Shown here piece by piece: positions 59,746 through 64,000 of a DNA stretch of 64,000 bases. The notes under the pieces are model-generated. The model did not search any database, was not told the DNA's origin, and was given only the letters and a program-made list of their open reading frames with translations. The position numbers and the translations under genes are program-made. The first letter of the stretch is position 1. Every line of letters begins with the position of its first letter. Source of the DNA: Onchidella celtica (lineage: Eukaryota > Mollusca > Gastropoda > Systellommatophora > Onchidiidae); NCBI GenBank assembly GCA_963931925.1, contig OZ007575.1, positions 32,304,894-32,368,893 on the forward strand, read 5' to 3'.

Positions 59746-61193
59746 TTGATTGCCCCCCCCCCCCTTCCGACCAAGAAGGACACCGCTTCAGAAGCGCAGC
59801 AGACAAAAAGTGTACTGTAGATTGCGTATTTTTATACAAATTTTACATGTACAATAACATGTTTTTTTCGTTCAAAGTGAGGCCGTAGAGTTGCACCAGT
59901 GTCTGTACAGGGTATAATGATTCCTTTGTTTTCAGGTTACTTTATGAGATAGGCCTCTCGTTGCATTGTAAAATAAGTAAATGTGAAAACAACAACAACC
60001 AACACAAAAACCGTACAGCTTTACTTAGTGGGCTTTTTTTTTTTTTAAGGATATGCATGCCAGCAACGCAGAGTAGACCAGCCCTTCATAAGACGGAGTA
60101 AGAACTCAGCCAGATTATGAAGGCTGGAAAAATAAAGAAATTAGAGAGATTAGTGTACGAATAATTATTACTGCTTATGATAATTAATGCCCTCATTTGC
60201 AACTCGCAGAAAATAGGTATATGTACACGTAAATGAAATTTTGTCAAATATCGAAAGCCCGTAAGAGCTGTCAATGCTATAAGCCGACATATGGCTTCGC
60301 CTTTGAACATTTCAAGAACATTTTTATATAATCAATTATTTAGTTGTAAAACTGTGAAAGTTAATACATTAGCAGAATCATATAGATCTCCAGCAGCGTA
60401 TCTGGTTGCTCCCAGTCTGCCGCCCCACCCATTCATTAATCACCCACTCTATATATTCATCTGACTTCTGATTTACTTTGCCATTTATAGTTACTGGTCA
60501 GTTTCTGTAGATATTAACATCAAAACTGGGCAAAAAGAAAAAGTGAAATAATACCCAAACGATGTAATGCAAACTGAAAGAGAAGATAGAAAATGATCGA
60601 TATATTTCGGCCACTTAGAAACTTATCCACTTTTTCTTTATGGCGTTTACTGATAGCATCTGTTTTATTCGTGGCCATTCTGATCACGATACAGTTTGTT
60701 GTCACAAATACATATTATGTATAGTCGGCTATGTTCTGTAGATATTATTACGATTCCCATGTCCTTTGAAGCATCTTACCAAAATAACTCAGTAGGACTC
60801 GGGAGAATGACACCGTACTATTCATAAAAAATGTGGATCATATTTTATTATTCCACACTTTCGCAATTACCCTTGCAATTATCTTTAGGTTCAGGTGAGG
60901 ATGAGAATTGTATAATTACATGTTCTTTCTCAGACACTCACAATTCATATATGTAAGGTGAATTAACAAACTATGTTTTTACTAGCTTACATTTTTTTTT
61001 TTTAATCACTGAATCGTAAATTTCGCCAGATGGTCTAGATCGAGTCGATTTGGCGCGAAAACCGGTGACACCATTGACATGACAACAAAACAACGCTCGT
61101 AGACGAACGTGATATTGTCTTGGTCATCAAGGAGACACTTCTTTCATCAAGACTAGGATAAAAAACATATTAAACTCAAAGATATTGTTCACC
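59746..61193. other. intergenic DNA upstream of the WDR76-like gene
   Basis: AT-rich, with a C run at 59753-59764 and the inverted repeat piece at 60640-60725. 61020-61190 probably holds promoter and 5' UTR of the next gene (TTTGGCGCGAAAACC at 61048-61062 resembles an E2F site). Confidence 0.4.
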
Positions 61194-64000
61194 ATGGGGG
61201 ATTATGAGGCGATTAGACTGAAGAACTTGGAGGATAACCGTCGCGTTTTAGCTTCGTTTGGTTTGCTTGATCCGGTTGGTATCAATAATCAATCTAGATC
61301 TAGACTAGAGTAGACAGACTAGTTCTTGTTAATGTTTAGTTCGAGCTTCAAAGAATAAACGGTAAAGGTGCAGTTTAACCCGAGACACAGGATTTAACCC
61401 TCCAAATAGTGTTAAGCATTTTGATTACTTAGTAAACGTATCGATTACTTTGATTACTAAACTTCATTTCAGCCCAAGATTTTTTTTTTTTTTATGGCTG
61501 CCCTTATCCATCAACACTATCGATGGATACTGCCCAGGTTTATCCGCTGATAATGTTGACATATACTGCCCAGCTTTATCCGTCAACATTATCGGTGGAT
61601 ACTTGGGTTTATCCGGCAACACTATCGGCAGATCTTGGGCCGCCAACAGTATCAGTGGATAAAGCTCGGGTTTATCCGCAGGTATTGGTGTTGACTAATG
61701 ACAAAACACAACAACAACAAACAAACAAGCAAACTGGATTTATTCCTAATGATGTTGGATTTTTAAAAAATTACCAAACGGATTGATTACAGATAAAAAG
61801 ACTTTTAATCTTATAAGAAAAGAAGAAAAAAACCCTACCCTGCTGAGAATCGAACCACTGTCCCCCGATAAAAACAAAATGGATTGCTTCCGCTATTGTT
61901 CTTGGGTTTAAAAAAAAAAAAGATTGATGCTTAATAAAAAGGCTTACCTGCCGTGCTGAGACTCAAACCATGGCCCCCTGATTGACAGGCAGAGATGCTA
62001 ACCACTACGCTACTGAGGAACCGGAGTAACGATGAGGAAAATCTTACTAAATAAGCATGACCACACCAAGAAACCCATATCAACGGATTAGACCTGAACC
62101 TTCGTATGTATCCATGTAATCAATAAATTTCCAAGTCTCTCCAATTTCAATATTGTTTTCAATACGAACGTTGATCGCGTCGGAATGAACGGAACAAGGG
62201 AGGAAGACGTAGAAAGTTTCGAATCAGGGGAGATGACTTGCAAATACAGAATTTATGTTGACGGATTAAAAAAAATCCTAGGGGAAATTTTATCCGTCAG
62301 TATCGACGGATAAACACTTCATTTTTTTTATATGTGGGGGGAAACCTGCAAAATTCGACGGGTATACATTGCATTTTAGGTGAAATTTGAGTGATATTGG
62401 AAATAGGCCGCCCTTATCCGTCAAAATTATCGACGGATACTGCCCAGGTTTATCCGTCAACATTATCGACGGATACTGCCCAGGTTTATCCATCGACATT
62501 ATCGACGGATACTGCTCAGGTTTATACGGCAACACTATCGGCACTATTGACGAATGACAAACAACAACAAACAAACTGGATTTATTCCTAATGTTATTGG
62601 ATTTTAAAAAATTACCAAAGACACTGATTATTGTCAACATTATCGGCGGATACTTGGGTTTGTCCGGCAACACTATCGGCACTATTGACGAATGACAAAC
62701 AACAACAAACAAACATGCAAACTGGATTTATTCCTAATGTTATTGGATTTTAAAAAATTACCAAATACATTGATTACTGATAAAGAGACTTCTATAACAG
62801 TATAAGAAAAGAAAAAAAAAAAAAAACCCTAACCCGCTGAGAATCGAACCACTGTACCCCCGATTGGCCTGTAATTACAAAAAAAAAAACAACTGAATTT
62901 CTTCCATCATTGTTCTTGGACCAAAAAAAATAAAAAATTGATGCCTAATAAAAAGACGTGACAAAAAAAAAAAAAAAGCTGCCATGCCCAGAATTGAACC
63001 ACTGTCAGAGATGCTAACAACTACGCTATTGAGAACCCTGGCTACTTGTGAGAAAAGTCTTACTAAATAAGTATGACCAAACCAAGAAACCCATATCAAC
63101 GGATTAGACCTGAACCTTTGTGTATCCATTAAATCAATAAAACTCCAAGTCTCTCCAATTTCAATATAGTTTTCAACACTCGCCCAATATGAACGTTGAT
63201 CGCGTCGGGATGTACGCTCGTACGGAACAAGGGAGGAAGACGGAGAAAGGGTTCAAATCAGGGGAGATTACTCGCAAATACAGAAATTATGTTGACGGAT
63301 AAAAAAAATCCTAGGGAAAATTTTATCCGTCAGTATCGACGGATAAACACTTCGTTGGAAATATGCAAACATTTGTGAACATGGGGGATACTGTGAATGT
63401 CGATGCGTAAGCCTTTAGGATTCAGCTGCTGTTTTAATACAACTTTTATATTTTTTAGTTCAAGTCTTTGCCCCGTGTCATTAAGAAAGGAATAAAGCCA
63501 ACAGTCAAACCTCAGCAGCCAAAGAAAAGACCAGCACCCGTGGACACATTCGTTGGTGGATCTGTGTATGGCACCAGACGGAAATCAGCACGCTTGGAAG
63601 GAAAGGTGAGCAGGCAATACTAAACAAATCATCCCATGCTTTGTAGTAAGGGAGCTTTATAAGTATATTTTAATGACTGAAATTGAATAGCTGCATTGAA
63701 AATATCTTGGCTCTAGACTCCTAAGTCCTAAGCTGAAAAATAATCGAATAGAAAACTTTCAAGAACTCAAGAAGTCATCATCATTTGACCAGTAGTGCTG
63801 AGATGATACAGACAGTTCTTTGCTTCTCCAGAAAATTAGTCAAAACCAATTACTACAGTTTTAGGGAATGGTGACAAAATATCAGTACATTGTATCTTAT
63901 TTAAGATTGTTCACTCCCATTGTTTAAAAATTACCTGTGTTCTACAGAATGTGCAAACTGGTTATGTGTATGCAGATCTTGAAGAGGATGACAAAGAAAG
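61194..64000 (+). CDS. WDR76-like protein, N-terminal three exons (runs off window)
   Basis: Exons 61194-61274, 63459-63605 and 63948-64000 (open at the edge), all in phase 0. Start chosen at ATG 61194 in context CACCATGG. Exon 1 reads DYEAIRLKNLEDN then LASFGL; from memory of the family this matches the YE..RLKNI..N....AS...L segment of WDR76. Exon 2 is basic (KKRPAPVDTF) with RRKSARLE, the counterpart of the family's RRS.RL motif. Exon 3 is acidic. WDR76 proteins bind the DDB1-CUL4 ligase and act in chromatin and DNA-damage responses. The WD repeats would lie to the right. The E2F-like site upstream would fit S-phase expression. Another protein with this short motif is possible. Confidence 0.6.
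61497..61680. repeat. 36-bp hairpin minisatellite, first array
   Basis: About five worn units around GATACTGCCCAGGTTTATCC and CAACA.TATCG. Most units pair TATCCGTC or TATCCGGC with a downstream GACGGATA-type arm. The period is a multiple of three, so frames stay open across it; that is not coding evidence. Confidence 0.8.
61948..62019 (-). mobile_element. tRNA-Asp-like SINE head
   Basis: Minus strand, 72 bases, same length and layout as animal tRNA-Asp: box A region TAGCGTAGTGGTTAGCA, anticodon loop CTGTCAA (GTC) and box B GGTTTGAGTCTC. Acceptor stem pairing is poor. Shorter, deleted versions lie at 62990-63040 and, as box B only, at 61830-61860 and 62835-62865. Confidence 0.6.
62409..62695. 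repeat. 36-bp hairpin minisatellite, second array
   Basis: Units of 36 bp starting CGTCAACATTATCGACGGAT and closing ACTGCCCAGGTTTATC at 62409-62560, in cleaner form than the first array, with one more worn unit at 62632-62690. Confidence 0.85.

Larger units (their letters stand above)
61480..63356. repeat. two-copy block duplication in intron 1 of the WDR76-like gene
   Basis: 61480-62325 and 62390-63350 share, in order: the minisatellite, ACAACAACAAACAAAC, CTGGATTTATTCCTAATG, a tRNA-like SINE head, CATATCAACGGATTAGACCT, CGTTGATCGCGTCGG and a terminal hairpin with 10-bp arms TTTATCCGTC / GACGGATAAA (62289-62314 and 63322-63347). Copy 2 has a further internal duplication at 62640-62780. Confidence 0.85.

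Noticed and set aside
61450-62712. Open frames with 12-residue periodic protein (YPSTLSTDTAQV-like)
   Set aside because: The minisatellite period of 36 is a multiple of three, so several frames on both strands stay open. It sits in an intron.

Overview
The window is eukaryotic, AT-rich and dominated by introns and repeats. Three protein genes can be read, all on the + strand with GT-AG introns. Lophotrochozoan and probably gastropod-mollusc origin is an inference. It rests on tRNA-derived SINEs of a type common in marine invertebrates, LINE 3' tails ending in (ATT)n, abundant hAT-like and TTAA-type MITEs, a Ty3/gypsy element with Gmr1-like domain order, and short exons in long repeat-filled introns. 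No species is claimed.

Genes. (1) 738-5759: the last four exons of a branched-chain-amino-acid aminotransferase (BCAT); its 5' exons lie outside the window. (2) 51915-55930: a four-exon gene for a type II membrane protein of about 459 residues with a BRICHOS domain, a furin-like site just after it and an unusually long cysteine-free C-terminal region. (3) 61194-64000: the first three exons of a WDR76-like protein, running off the right edge.

Between genes 1 and 2 there is about 45 kb without a recognisable host gene. 5.8-19.4 kb is mostly unique AT-rich DNA with SINE and LINE fragments. 19.4-26.1 kb and 36.2-45.3 kb are direct copies of one segmental duplication. Copy 2 carries two solo LTRs (38842-40081 and 42964-44349), each with a 5-bp target duplication and each missing at the matching site in copy 1. 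Between the copies lies a decayed LTR retrotransposon (26733-34325) whose remaining pol domains are ordered protease, integrase, reverse transcriptase, RNase H. That order, with a SCAN-like Gag, points to the Gmr1-like branch of Ty3/gypsy. A LINE fragment is nested in its 5' LTR. At 45.3-47.2 kb a satellite of about 141-bp period directly abuts duplication copy 2.

Right third. 48-51 kb holds hAT-like MITEs, a TCTAGA-rich tract and a tRNA-derived SINE. 57-61 kb holds a LINE fragment, another hAT-like MITE and a tandem duplication with an inverted third piece. Intron 1 of the WDR76-like gene contains a duplicated block with a 36-bp minisatellite in which most units can form a hairpin, plus tRNA-Asp-like SINE heads.

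The three host genes show no evident pathway link. All coordinates, splice sites and repeat boundaries were read by eye; family names rest on motif recognition, not on searches.
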